64,000 bases of DNA from Arthrobacter sp. Soil762 (GTDB lineage Bacteria; Actinomycetota; Actinomycetes; Actinomycetales; Micrococcaceae), in assembly GCF_001428335.1 (NCBI RefSeq), contig NZ_LMSG01000012.1, forward strand, positions 503,136 through 567,135. The letters are read 5' to 3'. Within the stretch, counting starts at the first letter, position 1. Each line of letters starts with the position of its first letter. Below the pieces are notes generated by a model, which made no database searches, was not told the origin of the DNA, and saw only the letters and a program-made list of their open reading frames with translations. This document shows positions 9,190 to 18,065 of the stretch, in pieces. Made by a program: the position numbers and the translations under genes.

Positions 9190-10326
9190 ATGGCAAAGGG
9201 TCCCACTGTTTACCACGTCGCGGAACGCGCCGGCGTCTCCATAGCAACCGTCTCGTTCACGTTCCGGCAGCCGGAAAAGGTCAAGGCCTCGACCCGCGAA
9301 CTGGTGCTGGCGGCCGCCGACGAGCTCGGCTATGTGCCCAGCGCGAGCGCCCGGGGCCTGGCGCGGGGCAGGACCGGGGCTTTGGGCCTGTTTGCCTTTG
9401 ACTACCTGCTGGACCCTTCGGGCGGACCGGGCGGACCGGGCGGACCGGGCGGAACCGGCGGACCCGGCGGAACCGGCGGACCCGGCGGACTGTCGCAGGA
9501 TGTGGACGCACCGGGTGACCGCGAAGACGGGAACCTCCGGCTGTTCCCCCTGTACGTGGACGAGGTCCAGCGCGGTGTTGAACTGGAATGCTGGCGCCGA
9601 GGGCAGGCACTGCTGGTTGGCGGCGGCAACCCGGCGAACAACGAGGCCGTGCTGTCCGATATTGCCGGGAGGGTTGACGGGCTGGCCGTGTTCCCGCGTT
9701 CGGTGCCGGTCGAAGCCCTGGCGCGCATATCCCGCCGCATCCCCGTGGTGGAGGTTTCCGAGAGCCAGCGCAACCGCAGCGTGGACCACGTGACCGTTGA
9801 CAATGCTTCCGGTGCACGGGCGATCACCGAACACCTGATCAACGCGCACGGACTCACCGAACTGCTGTTCATCGGCGCCATGCCGTCATCCGACAACGAT
9901 GAACGGCTCGAGGCCTTCCGCGGCGCCCTCACCGACGCCGGTGCGGGCCTTCGGCACGAGCCCCAGTATCCAGCAGGCAGCGAGCCCGCGGTTGCGGAAA
10001 TCGTCCGGACCATCTGCCAGCAGGGCGTCCTGCCACAGGCGTTTGTGTGCGCCACCGACCAGGACGCACTGGTGGTCATGGATGTGCTGGCCGAGGCCGG
10101 GGTTGCGGTGCCGAAGCAGGTGGCCGTCACCGGGTTCGACGGCATCGCCGCGGGACGCGTCATCCGGCCGTCGCTGACCACAGTCCGCCAGCCCATGGAA
10201 CGGATGGGGCGGACCATGGTGGAGCTGCTCCTGGACCGGCTGGATCACCCCGACAAGCCTCCGGTGGAGCTCCGCCTCCCCGTCAGCGTCCTGCTGCGCG
10301 AAAGCTGCGGCTGCACGCCGGCCTAG
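9190..10326 (+). CDS. LacI family transcriptional regulator (regulator 1) with Gly/Pro-rich insert
   Basis: A 378-residue regulator. The N-terminal helix-turn-helix (about residues 5-50) reads VYHVAERAGVSIATVSF, followed by the hinge helix region SASARGLARG. A periplasmic-binding-like effector domain follows (GLFAFDYL, TVDNASGARAITEHL, CATDQDALVVMDVL, VTGFDG, LTTVRQPMERMG). An extra 20-odd-residue Gly-Gly-Pro/Thr repeat (about residues 77-100) interrupts the first strand-loop of the effector domain. Usual length is about 340, so the excess is this insert and its flanks. It is upstream of, and in the same direction as, a beta-glucoside ABC operon whose promoter has matching operators. Confidence 0.92.
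   Translation: MAKGPTVYHVAERAGVSIATVSFTFRQPEKVKASTRELVLAAADELGYVPSASARGLARGRTGALGLFAFDYLLDPSGGPGGPGGPGGTGGPGGTGGPGGLSQDVDAPGDREDGNLRLFPLYVDEVQRGVELECWRRGQALLVGGGNPANNEAVLSDIAGRVDGLAVFPRSVPVEALARISRRIPVVEVSESQRNRSVDHVTVDNASGARAITEHLINAHGLTELLFIGAMPSSDNDERLEAFRGALTDAGAGLRHEPQYPAGSEPAVAEIVRTICQQGVLPQAFVCATDQDALVVMDVLAEAGVAVPKQVAVTGFDGIAAGRVIRPSLTTVRQPMERMGRTMVELLLDRLDHPDKPPVELRLPVSVLLRESCGCTPA
9418..9490 (+). repeat. 9-bp tandem repeat inside lacI-1 encoding Gly-Gly-Pro/Thr
   Basis: About eight copies of a 9-bp unit (GGCGGACCG and close variants) encode consecutive GGP and GGT triplets. Its length is a multiple of three in this strain, so the frame is kept. Such a tract is prone to slippage. 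Confidence 0.9.
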
Positions 10327-10639
10327 GCATAGGAGCATCGCGCGCCGGGATCGCGGGGCAGCGGTCCGGAAGTAACGTACGACGGCGGCCCGGGGGCACC
10401 TGCGGGCGCGGACGTCACCAGCAGGGCCGGCGCAGGGACGTCGGGGCCACAACTGTCCGTTCGCGCCCGGTGGTTCAAAAAACTTAGCGCCAGCTGTTGC
10501 CAAGATCACATTCAATGCGCTTAGATTGATCTTACGTAAAGAATCAAAGCGCTTAGATATCTCCTGGCGGGATGGCTCCACCTCTCCTGCTCCCTCCGCG
10601 CCGTGCCACCTGCCGGCCCGCGGAACCACGAAAGGAACA
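10327..10639 (+). promoter_or_regulatory. Control region of beta-glucoside operon with paired LacI-1 operators
   Basis: A 313-bp gap. AATGCGCTTAGAT (10514-10526) and AAAGCGCTTAGAT (10546-10558) are near-identical direct sites exactly 32 bp apart (about three helical turns). They flank TTACGTAAAG, which may include promoter elements. AAAGGA at 10631-10636 is the ribosome-binding site for the next gene. The rest shows nothing recognisable. Confidence 0.65.
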
Positions 10640-11917
10640 ATGATGATCCATCCGAATGCGAAGAAGGCAGCAGCCGTCGGCATCGCAGCCGTACTCCTGC
10701 TCACAGCCTGCGGGCGGGACTCCGCCAGCCCCACCGCATCGTCCCCTGCCGAAGCCATTGCCTCCGGGCCGGCGTCGGGCACCATCACCCTGTGGGCGCA
10801 GGGCGCCGAAGGCGAGGCGCTGCCCGCGCTGCTGAAGGAATTCGAAGCCGAGAACCCGGGCGTCAAAGTCAACGTCACGGCCATCCCCTGGGACGCGGCC
10901 CTGAGCAAGTACCAGACCGCCATCGCCGGCGGCACCACCCCGGATGTGGCCCAGATGGGCACCACCTGGATGGGCGACTTCGCCAAATCCTTCGACCCCA
11001 CACCCAAGGAGATCGAGTCCGGCGACTTCTTCCCCGGTTCGGTGAAGTCCACCGAGGTGGAGGGAACCACCTACGGCGTGCCCTGGTACGTCGACACCCG
11101 CGTGGTCTACTACCGCAGCGACCTGGCGGAAAAGGCCGGAATCACCAAGGCACCCGAAACCTGGGACGACTTCAAAGCCCTGGCCAAGGGTCTCCAGGAG
11201 AAGGCCGGGGCAAAGTACGGAGTCCAGCTGCCCGCCGGCGTCGCCGGCTCCTACCTGGACACCCTCCCCTTCCAGTGGTCCAACGGCGCGAAACTGATGA
11301 ACGACGACGGCACCAAGTGGACCCTCGACACCCCGGAAGCGGCAGAGGCGCTGAAGTACTACGCCAGCTTCTTCGCTGACGGGCTCGCATCCAAGGCCGT
11401 GTCCACCGGCACCACTGCCGAAGCTTCCTTCGTGGACGGTTCCGCCCCCATGATGATCAGCGGCCCGTGGCACGTCGGCCTGCTCAACAAGGCCGGCGGC
11501 GCAGGCTTTGAGGACAAGTACAAGGTCGCCCCGATGCCCAAGGAAAAGACCTCAACGTCCTTCGTCGGCGGTTCAAACATGGTGGTCTTCAAGAAGTCCG
11601 AGAACCGCGATTCGTCGTGGAAGCTCCTCCAGTGGCTGTCCAAGCCGGAGGTTCAGCTCAAGTGGTACGAGGCCACCGGTGACCTGCCCTCGCAGCAGAG
11701 TGCCTGGAAGGACCCGTCGCTGGCCGGCGACAGCAAGCTCTCTGTCTTCGGAGACCAGCTCAAGTCCACCAACAACCCGCCGGCCGTAACCACCTGGACC
11801 CAGGTTGCCGCAGCCGCGGACAGCGAAATCGAACAGATCGTCAAGGCCGGCAAGGATCCCGCCGAGGCCCTGAAGTCGCTGCAGCAGGCCGCAGATTCGA
11901 TCGGCACCGGGAAGTAA
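10640..11917 (+). CDS. Sugar ABC transporter substrate-binding lipoprotein
   Basis: A 425-residue extracellular solute-binding protein of family 1. The signal peptide ends in LLLTACGR, with lipobox Cys near residue 24. The mature protein has the class-typical ITLWAQG, VNVTAIPWDAALSKYQTAIAGG and TTPDVAQMGTTWMGDF segments and the late GGSNMVVFKKSENRDSSWKL. ATG 10640 (or 10643) is chosen over an upstream in-frame ATT/ATG stretch because it follows AAAGGA and starts a proper signal peptide. The first gene of an operon with two permeases and a GH3 enzyme, it probably binds a beta-linked oligosaccharide. Substrate inferred. Confidence 0.9.
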   Translation: MMIHPNAKKAAAVGIAAVLLLTACGRDSASPTASSPAEAIASGPASGTITLWAQGAEGEALPALLKEFEAENPGVKVNVTAIPWDAALSKYQTAIAGGTTPDVAQMGTTWMGDFAKSFDPTPKEIESGDFFPGSVKSTEVEGTTYGVPWYVDTRVVYYRSDLAEKAGITKAPETWDDFKALAKGLQEKAGAKYGVQLPAGVAGSYLDTLPFQWSNGAKLMNDDGTKWTLDTPEAAEALKYYASFFADGLASKAVSTGTTAEASFVDGSAPMMISGPWHVGLLNKAGGAGFEDKYKVAPMPKEKTSTSFVGGSNMVVFKKSENRDSSWKLLQWLSKPEVQLKWYEATGDLPSQQSAWKDPSLAGDSKLSVFGDQLKSTNNPPAVTTWTQVAAAADSEIEQIVKAGKDPAEALKSLQQAADSIGTGK

Positions 11918-11919
11918 CA

Positions 11920-12870
11920 GTGGCTGCCACCACCAACACGATGCCTGCCGGCACCTCCAGGGGTGCCGGCAGGCCTCCGGCCAGGCCCGGGGGCTCGCGC
12001 CGGCGCCGGAATGCCATCACCGCATGGCTGTTCGCCGCGCCGTTTGTCCTCATCTTCGGCATCTTTATGCTGGGTCCGCTCGTGTCATCGTTCCTGATGT
12101 CCTTCACGGACTTCACCAGCCGCGACATCGACAACCCGCTCGCTGTGGGATTCGTGGGGCTTGACCAGTACATCGCCCTGTTCAAGAATCCGCAGTTCGT
12201 GCATTCCATCCTGAACACGGCCTACTTCGTGCTGGTCGGCATCCCCCTCACCATGGTCCTGGCCCTCGCCCTGGCGGTGGCCCTGAACAACGGCATCACC
12301 CGCTTCCGCACGGCCTTCCGCGTTGGCTTCTACACCCCCGTGGTCACCAGCATCATCGCCGTGGCCGTGGTGTGGCGATTCATCCTCCAGCCCGACGGCC
12401 TGCTGAACATCATCCTCAGCTGGGTGGGCATCGCTGGACCGGACTGGCTCAACAGCACCGCCTGGTCCATGCCGTCGCTGATCCTGATGGCCGTCTGGCG
12501 CAACCTGGGCACGCTGATGATCATCTTCCTGGCCGGGCTCCAGGGCGTCCCGTCGGACATCCTCGAGGCGGCCGAGGTGGACGGCGCCAGTCCCTGGCAG
12601 CGGTTCATGAAGATCACGCTCCCGATGCTGCGTCCCACCCTCCTCCTGGGCACGGTCCTGCTGTCCGTAGGGTTCCTCCAGGTCTTCGAGGAGCCGTTTG
12701 TGATGACCAAGGGCGGCCCGCTGGACTCCACCCTGTCGGTCAGCTACTTCACCTTTAACCAGTTCGGGTTCGGCAAATACGGGCTCGCGTCGGCCGCCAG
12801 CTATGTGCTTTTCGTAGCCATCGCGCTGTTGAGCCTCATCCAATTCCGTGCCCTGCGATCCAAGGACTGA
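11920..12870 (+). CDS. Sugar ABC transporter permease (MalF type)
   Basis: A 316-residue, six-TM inner-membrane component. After a Pro/Arg-rich cytoplasmic N-terminus (about 30 residues) come WLFAAPFVLIFGIFMLGPLV and the EAA loop EAAEVDGASPWQRFMKITLP (about residue 215), which docks with the ATPase. The GTG start overlaps the upstream gene's Shine-Dalgarno context (GGGAAG before the stop); ATG 11941 is an alternative. It pairs with the permease encoded directly downstream. No ATPase gene is present in the operon. Confidence 0.9.
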   Translation: MAATTNTMPAGTSRGAGRPPARPGGSRRRRNAITAWLFAAPFVLIFGIFMLGPLVSSFLMSFTDFTSRDIDNPLAVGFVGLDQYIALFKNPQFVHSILNTAYFVLVGIPLTMVLALALAVALNNGITRFRTAFRVGFYTPVVTSIIAVAVVWRFILQPDGLLNIILSWVGIAGPDWLNSTAWSMPSLILMAVWRNLGTLMIIFLAGLQGVPSDILEAAEVDGASPWQRFMKITLPMLRPTLLLGTVLLSVGFLQVFEEPFVMTKGGPLDSTLSVSYFTFNQFGFGKYGLASAASYVLFVAIALLSLIQFRALRSKD

Positions 12871-12875
12871 GGCCC

Positions 12876-13829
12876 ATGACGATCCCGGAAACCGCACCCA
12901 CCCCCATGGAAAAGGTGCTGACGGAACGCACACAAGCGGAACGCACGACGGCGGGAGGCACCCGGGTGCCGGCGTCACCGCCCGTCCCGGCCCGCCGCCG
13001 TCGTAAGTCCCGGCTGCCCGCACGCCGGGCACTGATCTACGGCGTCCTCACCGTCGCCGTCACTGCGACCCTCCTGCCCTTTGTCTGGATGCTGCTCGGC
13101 GCGTTCAAGACCCAAGGTGAGCTGCTCCGCCGGCCCATCACCTGGTGGCCTGAACAGCCCACGCTGGAAAACTTCGTGCTCTGGTTCACCGAACTGAACA
13201 TCGGCACGTTCTACCTGAACAGCATTGTGGTGGCCGTATTCACGGTGCTCGGCAACCTGCTGTTCTGCTCGATGGTGGGCTATGCCCTGGCCAAGATGGA
13301 TTTCCCCGGCAAGCGCTTCCTGTTCCTGCTGGTCATGGTCATGCTGATGGTCCCGGGCGTGGTGACGTTCGTGCCTCTGTTCGTCCTGATCAGCAAACTC
13401 GGAATGGTCAGCACCTACCCGGCCCTGATCCTGCCGTTCCTCGCCGCGCCAATGGGGGTGTTCCTCATGCGGCAGTTCATCGCCGGGATCCCGGATTCGC
13501 TCATTGAGGCGGCCCGGATCGACGGCGCCGGCGAGCTGCGGACCTTCCTGCGGATTGTGATGCCGCTGTGCGGGCCGCCCCTGGCCACGCTCGGCATTTT
13601 GACTTTCCTCGGGTCCTGGAACAACTTCCTGTGGCCGCTGGTGGTGGCACAGACCGAGGAAATGTATACCCTTCCCGTGGCCCTGTCCCTCTACTCCACG
13701 GGCCAGAACGCCACGGAATATGGCCTGCTCCTGGCCGGTTCCGTGCTGGTGATCACGCCGATCCTCCTGCTCTTCGTGGCCCTCCAGCGCTACTTCATCC
13801 AGGGCGTTGCGGCCACCGGCATCAAATAG
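12876..13829 (+). CDS. Sugar ABC transporter permease (MalG type)
   Basis: A 317-residue partner permease with six TM helices. A basic, disordered N-terminal tail (about 45 residues) precedes ALIYGVLTVAVTATLLPFVW. The EAA loop is EAARIDGAGELRTFLRIVMP (about residue 210), and FLGSWNNFLWPLVV is the usual MalG-family C-terminal signature. It begins 5 bp after the first permease and is followed by the GH3 gene after 35 bp. Confidence 0.9.
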   Translation: MTIPETAPTPMEKVLTERTQAERTTAGGTRVPASPPVPARRRRKSRLPARRALIYGVLTVAVTATLLPFVWMLLGAFKTQGELLRRPITWWPEQPTLENFVLWFTELNIGTFYLNSIVVAVFTVLGNLLFCSMVGYALAKMDFPGKRFLFLLVMVMLMVPGVVTFVPLFVLISKLGMVSTYPALILPFLAAPMGVFLMRQFIAGIPDSLIEAARIDGAGELRTFLRIVMPLCGPPLATLGILTFLGSWNNFLWPLVVAQTEEMYTLPVALSLYSTGQNATEYGLLLAGSVLVITPILLLFVALQRYFIQGVAATGIK

Positions 13830-13864
13830 CAGCTCCCCTGCCCCAACCTCCCCAAGAGAGCCCC

Positions 13865-15736
13865 ATGACACAAACCCAGAATCACGCACGCCCCGGGACG
13901 TCCGTCGCCGACGGAAAAGCGTTCCGGGACCTCAACGGCAACGGGATCATGGATCCCTTCGAAAACCCGGACCTCAGTCCGCAGGAACGCGCTGCAGACC
14001 TGGTGGGCCGCCTCAGCCTCGAGGAAAAAGCCGGGCTGATGTTCCACACGGTCATCGAAACCGGCCCGGACGGATCCCTGCTCGAGCAACCGGGCAACAT
14101 CAGCAAGTCGCCCACCAGCACGGTGATCCTCACCAAGTTCATGAACCACTTCAACGTGCATGCCCTCGGCCCCGCCCGGGAAGCCGCCCGCTGGAGCAAC
14201 GCCCTGCAGGAGCTCGCCGCGCAGACCCCGCACGGCATACCCGTGACCATCTCCACGGACCCGCGGCATGCGTTCATCGAAAACTCCGGCGTCTCGTTCA
14301 CGGCGGCCCACTTTTCCCAGTGGCCCGAGCCGATCGGCCTCGCCGCAGTGGGCAGCGCCGACCTGATCCGCAGCTTCGCCCGGATCGCGCGGCAGGAGTA
14401 CACCGCCGTCGGGATCCGGGCGGCCCTGCACCCCACGGTTGACCTCGCCACAGAACCGCGCTGGTGCCGGCAGGCGGGAACCTTCGGGCAGGACTCGGAG
14501 CTCAGCTCGAAGTACGTGGTGGAGTACCTTCAGGGGTTCCAGGGCGACGAGCTGGGTCCGGACAGCGTTGCCTGCACCACCAAGCACTTCCCCGGCGGCG
14601 GTCCGCAGCGCGACGGCGAGGACGCGCACTTCCCGTACGGCCGCGAACAGGTCTACCCCGGCGGCCGCTTCGACGAACACCTGGCCCCGTTCCGGGCCGC
14701 GATCGCGGAAAAGACCAGCGCCATCATGCCCTATTACGGCATGCCCGTGGGCGTGGAACTCGACGGCGAACCCGTCGAGGAGGTCGGCTTCGGCTACAAC
14801 CGGCAGGTCATCACCAACCTGCTCCGCGACAAGCTCGGCTACGACGGTGTGGTCCTCAGCGACTGGGAACTGGTCAACGACAACATCGTGGGCGACCAGG
14901 TCCTGCCGGCCCGGGCGTGGGGCGTTGAACAGCTCACCGCGCCCGAACGCATGCTGAAGATCCTCAACGCCGGCGTGGACCAGTTCGGCGGCGAGGAATG
15001 CACCGACCTGCTCATCGGCCTGGTCCGGGACGGGCTGGTCAGCGAGGAACGCCTCGACGAATCCGCGCGCCGGCTGCTCCTGGTGAAGTTCCAGCTGGGC
15101 CTGTTCGACAACCCGTTCGTGGATGAGGACGCCGCGGCCAGCATCGTGGGGAACGCCGAATTCCGGCGCGAAGGACACCGCGCCCAGTCCCGGTCTGTCA
15201 CCGTGCTCACCAACGGAACGTCCGACGTCGGGCCCTGCCTTCCGCTTTCCGGCTCACCTGCCGTTTATCTCGAGGGCGTGGACCCGCTGAGCCTCGACGG
15301 TTTCGGCACTGCGGTGCCGGACCCTGAGCAGGCGGATGTTGCGATTATCCGGCTGCACTCGCCCTGGGACCACCGCAACGACCTCTTCCTTGAGGAACAC
15401 TTCCATGCGGGGAGCCTGGATTTCCCGCCCGGGCTCGTGTCGCGGCTGCGCGCCCTGGCGGAGAAGGTTCCGCTGGTCATTGACGTGCGGCTGGACCGGC
15501 CGGCGATCCTCACGCCCCTAGCCGGCATCGCGTCCGCCGTGGTAGGCACGTTCGGTGTTTCGGACACGGCGCTCCTGGACGCGCTGTTCGGGCGCATTGG
15601 GCCCGAAGGACGCCTGCCGTTTGAGATCCCGCGGTCGATGGATGCCGTGCGGGCGTCCCGGCCGGACGTCCCCGGCGACACCGCCGATCCCCTTTTCCAG
15701 TACGGGCATGGCCTGCGCCTGCCGGAGCCGGCCTGA
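13865..15736 (+). CDS. Glycoside hydrolase family 3 beta-glucosidase-like enzyme
   Basis: A 623-residue enzyme. The N-terminal TIM-barrel has VGRLSLEEKAGLMFH, the substrate-binding KHFPGGG and DGVVLSDWE, with the catalytic nucleophile Asp at about residue 333. A shorter alpha/beta sandwich domain follows and ends YGHGLRLPE. No signal peptide is visible, so it probably acts in the cytoplasm on imported oligosaccharides. The start is ATG 13865: translation upstream of it would run through the preceding permease gene. Last gene of the LacI-1 operon. Whether the substrate is a beta-glucoside, xyloside or other sugar is inferred. Confidence 0.88.
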   Translation: MTQTQNHARPGTSVADGKAFRDLNGNGIMDPFENPDLSPQERAADLVGRLSLEEKAGLMFHTVIETGPDGSLLEQPGNISKSPTSTVILTKFMNHFNVHALGPAREAARWSNALQELAAQTPHGIPVTISTDPRHAFIENSGVSFTAAHFSQWPEPIGLAAVGSADLIRSFARIARQEYTAVGIRAALHPTVDLATEPRWCRQAGTFGQDSELSSKYVVEYLQGFQGDELGPDSVACTTKHFPGGGPQRDGEDAHFPYGREQVYPGGRFDEHLAPFRAAIAEKTSAIMPYYGMPVGVELDGEPVEEVGFGYNRQVITNLLRDKLGYDGVVLSDWELVNDNIVGDQVLPARAWGVEQLTAPERMLKILNAGVDQFGGEECTDLLIGLVRDGLVSEERLDESARRLLLVKFQLGLFDNPFVDEDAAASIVGNAEFRREGHRAQSRSVTVLTNGTSDVGPCLPLSGSPAVYLEGVDPLSLDGFGTAVPDPEQADVAIIRLHSPWDHRNDLFLEEHFHAGSLDFPPGLVSRLRALAEKVPLVIDVRLDRPAILTPLAGIASAVVGTFGVSDTALLDALFGRIGPEGRLPFEIPRSMDAVRASRPDVPGDTADPLFQYGHGLRLPEPA

Positions 15737-15742
15737 TCGACT

Positions 15743-15859
15743 AGGACGCTCTCTCACTTAATGTGCCTTAAACCCAAACGCTCTCTCACTTTCGCTCCCA
15801 AACGGGAAGAAGGTGAGAGAGCGTCGGCCAAAAACCCACATTAAGTGAGAGAGCGTCCT
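15743..15859. repeat. Intergenic phased palindromic repeat, copy B
   Basis: Four cores of the same family: ACGCTCTCTC beginning at 15746 and 15778 (reverse), and GTGAGAGAGCGTC at 15813-15825 and 15845-15857 (forward). Each half has exact 32-bp spacing. The outer arms 15743-15765 and 15837-15859 are a perfect 23-bp inverted repeat. It lies between the convergent ends of the GH3 gene and phoX, so it may double as a bidirectional terminator. Confidence 0.92.
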
Positions 15860-15874
15860 GGTACGTGGGTGAGG

Positions 15875-17947
15875 TTAGGCGTCCGTGCGGAACACCTGGA
15901 TCACGGACGGGCGGGGTGCCCGCACCTGGCCGGGAGCCGGCGTCGTGCCTTCCGTGACGTAGTCCGGGAAGAAGGAAACCTGCTTCTCGAACGTGCCGTC
16001 CTCGCCCGGGTGCTGCACGGCGACGAACACGGTGCGCTCCTCATCGTGGATGATGGGGCCGCAGGTCTCGGCATCGCGCGGAACAGCCAGGAACTGCTCC
16101 ACCTTGCCGCGCTCCGCGCCTTCCAAGGTGACCTTGAAGAGCCCGTCCGCGCGGCCGATGCCGGAGGGGGCGCCGTCGGTGGAGATCCAGAGGTTGCCCA
16201 CGGAGTCGAACGCGAGGTTGTCCGGGCAGGAGATGGGCGAGACCTGGTCCGCCGGGAATCCGGAGAAGTAGGTGACGTCGCCCTGCTTGGGATCGCCGCA
16301 CACCATGAGCAGGTTCCAGGTGAAGGTGGTGGAGGTCTGGTCGCCGGTCTCGGTGATTTCGACGATGTGGCCATCGCGGTTCTGGTTGCGCGGGTTGACC
16401 TCGGTGGCGCCCTCGTTCGTGCCGGTGCCGCGGTTGGAGTTGTTGGTACACGCCACGTAGACCTTGCCGGTGTGGAGGCTGGGCTGCACGTCTTCGGCGC
16501 GGTCCATTTTGGTGGGGCCAACCTTGTCGGCAGCAAGGCGGGTGTACACCAGGACCTCTTCGACGGTCATGCCCGCAACAGAAGACTTGCCGTCCACCAC
16601 CAGGGGCAGCCACTGGCCGATGCCGTCGAACGCTCCGTCGGCGGGGACGGCCCCGGTGCCGGTGATTTCAGCGGCCGGTGAGTTGCCCGTGAACTTGGCG
16701 ACGTACAGGTTGCCGGCGGACAGGAGGGTCATGTTGTGCTTGCGGTCGCCCTCGACGTACTTGTCCTTCGAAACGAACTTGTACAGGTAGTCGAAGCGCT
16801 CGTCGTCGCCGGAGTAGGCCACTACGTGACCGGACTCGGCAATGATGACGTTGGCGCCCTCGTGCTTAAAGCGGCCCAGCGAGGAGTGCTTCTTCGGGGT
16901 GGAGGTGGGATCGAAGGGGTCGACTTCCACGATCCAGCCGAAGCGGTTGGCCTCGTTCTCGTAGCCGGGCTTGCGGGTGTCCCAGCGGTCCTCGTCCAGT
17001 TCCCACTTGCGGGCGGTTGGCTTGCTGGTGATGCCGTAGCGCTTGTCTCCGGCGGAAGTACCGTTGCCGACGAAGTAGCCCTGGAAGTTTTCCTCACCGG
17101 AGAGGATGGTGCCCCAAGGGGTGGTTCCGCCGGCGCAGTTGCCCAGGGTGCCCTTGATGAAGCGGCCGTCCTTGTCCTCGACGGTCTTGACCAAAGCAGA
17201 TCCTGCAGCGGGGCCGGTCAGTTCGTAGACCGTGCTGTTCAGGTAGCGGCGGTTCAGTTCCGCGCCCTTGACGTAGGTCCACGGCTGGTTCTTGTTGTGG
17301 CGCTCCAGCTCCACAACGGACAGCCCGTGTGCGGCTGCTCCCACTTTGCGCTGCTGCTCGGCCGGCATGGCGGGAGGGAACATGATGGCGTCGTTGGTGT
17401 ACTCGTGGTTGGAGAACAGAACGGCGCGGCGGCCCTTGCTGCCCGGAATCTCAAGGATGTCCGTGTAGTCGTTGTTGTAGCCGAACTGCTTTTCCTGGGC
17501 TGCAACCGTCTGGTTGTTCAGGTCCAGCTCCGGCGCGTCGTTGAAGATGGGGTCGCCCCAGCGGATGACCGGCTTCCAGGTGAAGCCTTCCGGCACGGTG
17601 ACAGCGTCCACCATTGCATCAATCGAGGGAATGGCGGTGAACTGCAGCTTGGACTTGCCGAAGCCTTCCTTCGCGGCCTTGGAGAGGCCGGCGGCATGTG
17701 CGGAGTCCGGTGAGGTGACGGCGCTGCCGAGGACGACGGCGAGCGCACCGGCGGCGCCGAAGCCCAGGGCGGCGCGGCGGGACATGGTGGCGGAGGCGAT
17801 GTCGCGGAAGTAGCTGTTGGAGCTGGTGTTGCAGACGTCGCCTGCGCAGGCGTTGTCGCACTTCAGGGCGCAGGTGACGGCACTGCGCTTGCCCTTGGTG
17901 TGGCCGAGCATCGGCAGCAGGGTGAACTTGCGGGCAGTTTCAGACAT
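15875..17947 (-). CDS. phoX: PhoX-family (DUF839) alkaline phosphatase, Tat-exported
   Basis: A 690-residue phosphatase that releases phosphate from organic esters outside the cell. PhoX enzymes use calcium and iron. A twin-arginine signal lies unusually far in (SRRAALGFGAAGALAVVLGS, about residues 55-75), after a Cys-containing leader, as in other long-leader PhoX proteins. Diagnostic segments are LFSNHEYTND, GGTTPWGTILSGEENFQGYF, FKHEGANVIIAESGHVVAYS, YVACTNNSNRG and the C-terminal DNLAFDSVGNLWISTDG. The start at 17947 is preceded by GGAAGG; an upstream in-frame ATG (17983) lacks a ribosome-binding site. The gene is bracketed by repeat copies B and C. Confidence 0.9.
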   Translation of the reverse strand: MSETARKFTLLPMLGHTKGKRSAVTCALKCDNACAGDVCNTSSNSYFRDIASATMSRRAALGFGAAGALAVVLGSAVTSPDSAHAAGLSKAAKEGFGKSKLQFTAIPSIDAMVDAVTVPEGFTWKPVIRWGDPIFNDAPELDLNNQTVAAQEKQFGYNNDYTDILEIPGSKGRRAVLFSNHEYTNDAIMFPPAMPAEQQRKVGAAAHGLSVVELERHNKNQPWTYVKGAELNRRYLNSTVYELTGPAAGSALVKTVEDKDGRFIKGTLGNCAGGTTPWGTILSGEENFQGYFVGNGTSAGDKRYGITSKPTARKWELDEDRWDTRKPGYENEANRFGWIVEVDPFDPTSTPKKHSSLGRFKHEGANVIIAESGHVVAYSGDDERFDYLYKFVSKDKYVEGDRKHNMTLLSAGNLYVAKFTGNSPAAEITGTGAVPADGAFDGIGQWLPLVVDGKSSVAGMTVEEVLVYTRLAADKVGPTKMDRAEDVQPSLHTGKVYVACTNNSNRGTGTNEGATEVNPRNQNRDGHIVEITETGDQTSTTFTWNLLMVCGDPKQGDVTYFSGFPADQVSPISCPDNLAFDSVGNLWISTDGAPSGIGRADGLFKVTLEGAERGKVEQFLAVPRDAETCGPIIHDEERTVFVAVQHPGEDGTFEKQVSFFPDYVTEGTTPAPGQVRAPRPSVIQVFRTDA

Positions 17948-18065
17948 GGTTGCCTTCCAAAAAAATCGATGCGGTGCCCTCACCCTTTCAGCCGGTTCCT
18001 ACGGGCAGCCGTCAGCGAGGTGAACCGGAGGTAAACCCGCCGGTAACCCCCGATGACCTGCGCAT

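Noticed and set aside
13568..13864. N-terminal extension of the GH3 enzyme
   Set aside because: The stretch overlaps the end of the MalG-type permease gene in another frame and has no protein-like composition; the GH3 fold begins after 13865.
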